Shown here piece after piece: positions 5,287 to 5,311 of a stretch of DNA of 5,311 nucleotides. Source of the stretch: Opitutales bacterium (GTDB lineage Bacteria > Verrucomicrobiota > Verrucomicrobiia > Opitutales > Opitutaceae); the NCBI GenBank assembly GCA_021772595.1, contig JAJFLS010000292.1, positions 1-5,311 on the forward strand, in the 5' to 3' direction. The stretch's first letter is position 1. Each line of letters opens with the position of its first letter. Both the position numbers and the translations under genes were made by a program. Below the pieces are notes generated by a model, which made no database searches, was not told the origin of the DNA, and was given only the letters and a program-made list of their open reading frames with translations.

Positions 5287-5311
5287 GTAGGGCTCGACTG
5301 CCAGGCGGGCC
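5287..5311. repeat. GTAG-headed palindrome cut by the window end (REP-like)
   Basis: GTAG (5287-5290) is followed by GGCTCG (5291-5296), which pairs with CGGGCC (5306-5311) with one wobble pair; an inner CTG/CAG may extend the structure. The layout matches the hairpin at 4184-4209. The window stops at the stem, so the right boundary and any partner repeat cannot be seen. Confidence 0.4.

Overview
The window looks like a chromosomal segment of a Gram-negative bacterium, most likely Verrucomicrobiota (class Opitutae or a relative). This is inferred from several traits together: a Gfo/Idh/MocA oxidoreductase of the subtype expanded in that phylum, an outer-membrane TIGR02001/TorF-type protein ending in Phe, genes with little or no Shine-Dalgarno sequence, and many GTAG-headed palindromic repeats between genes. 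No phylogenetic marker gene is present, so the placement is tentative.

Layout from left to right. (1) 2-1162 (+): the 3' part of a Gfo/Idh/MocA family NAD(P)-dependent oxidoreductase whose start lies outside the window. (2) 1181-1275: a near-perfect 95-bp inverted repeat made of two REP-like units, between two convergent genes. (3) 1346-2104 (-): a short membrane-anchored AsmA-like protein. (4) 2105-2354: intergenic DNA holding copy A of an unusual triplet-structured palindromic element (2215-2321). (5) 2355-2927 (-): an unrecognised secreted protein with five cysteines. (6) 2928-3155: a divergent promoter region with a perfect 12-bp palindrome. (7) 3156-4019 (+): a classical short-chain dehydrogenase/reductase with a complete active site. 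(8) 4020-4509: a 490-bp gene-free stretch carrying, in order, copy B of the triplet element (4047-4147), two GTAG-headed hairpins (4184-4209 and 4223-4255), a nested dyad (4283-4308), and a putative promoter with a G-free leader. (9) 4510-5208 (+): a TIGR02001/TorF-like putative outer-membrane beta-barrel protein, followed by a strong intrinsic terminator. (10) 5287-5311: the start of another GTAG-headed palindrome, cut by the window end.

The genes do not form one pathway or operon. Each appears to be its own transcription unit, with convergent or divergent neighbours and repeats in nearly every gap. Three products are predicted to act at or beyond the inner membrane (AsmA-like, secreted five-Cys, TorF-like). 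Two are soluble-type dehydrogenase folds (Gfo/Idh/MocA, SDR).

The most interesting material is intergenic. Copies A and B are 80/101 identical with one 6-nt gap. They lie in the same orientation on either side of the secreted-protein and SDR genes. Each is a period-3 palindrome whose minus strand contains a short, strongly acidic reading frame ending at the same TAA. Differences between the copies in that frame are mostly third-position changes plus one in-frame indel. I did not recognise this element. The GTAG-headed hairpins look like a REP/BIME population of the kind mobilised by RAYT (TnpA_REP) transposases; no such transposase lies in the window.
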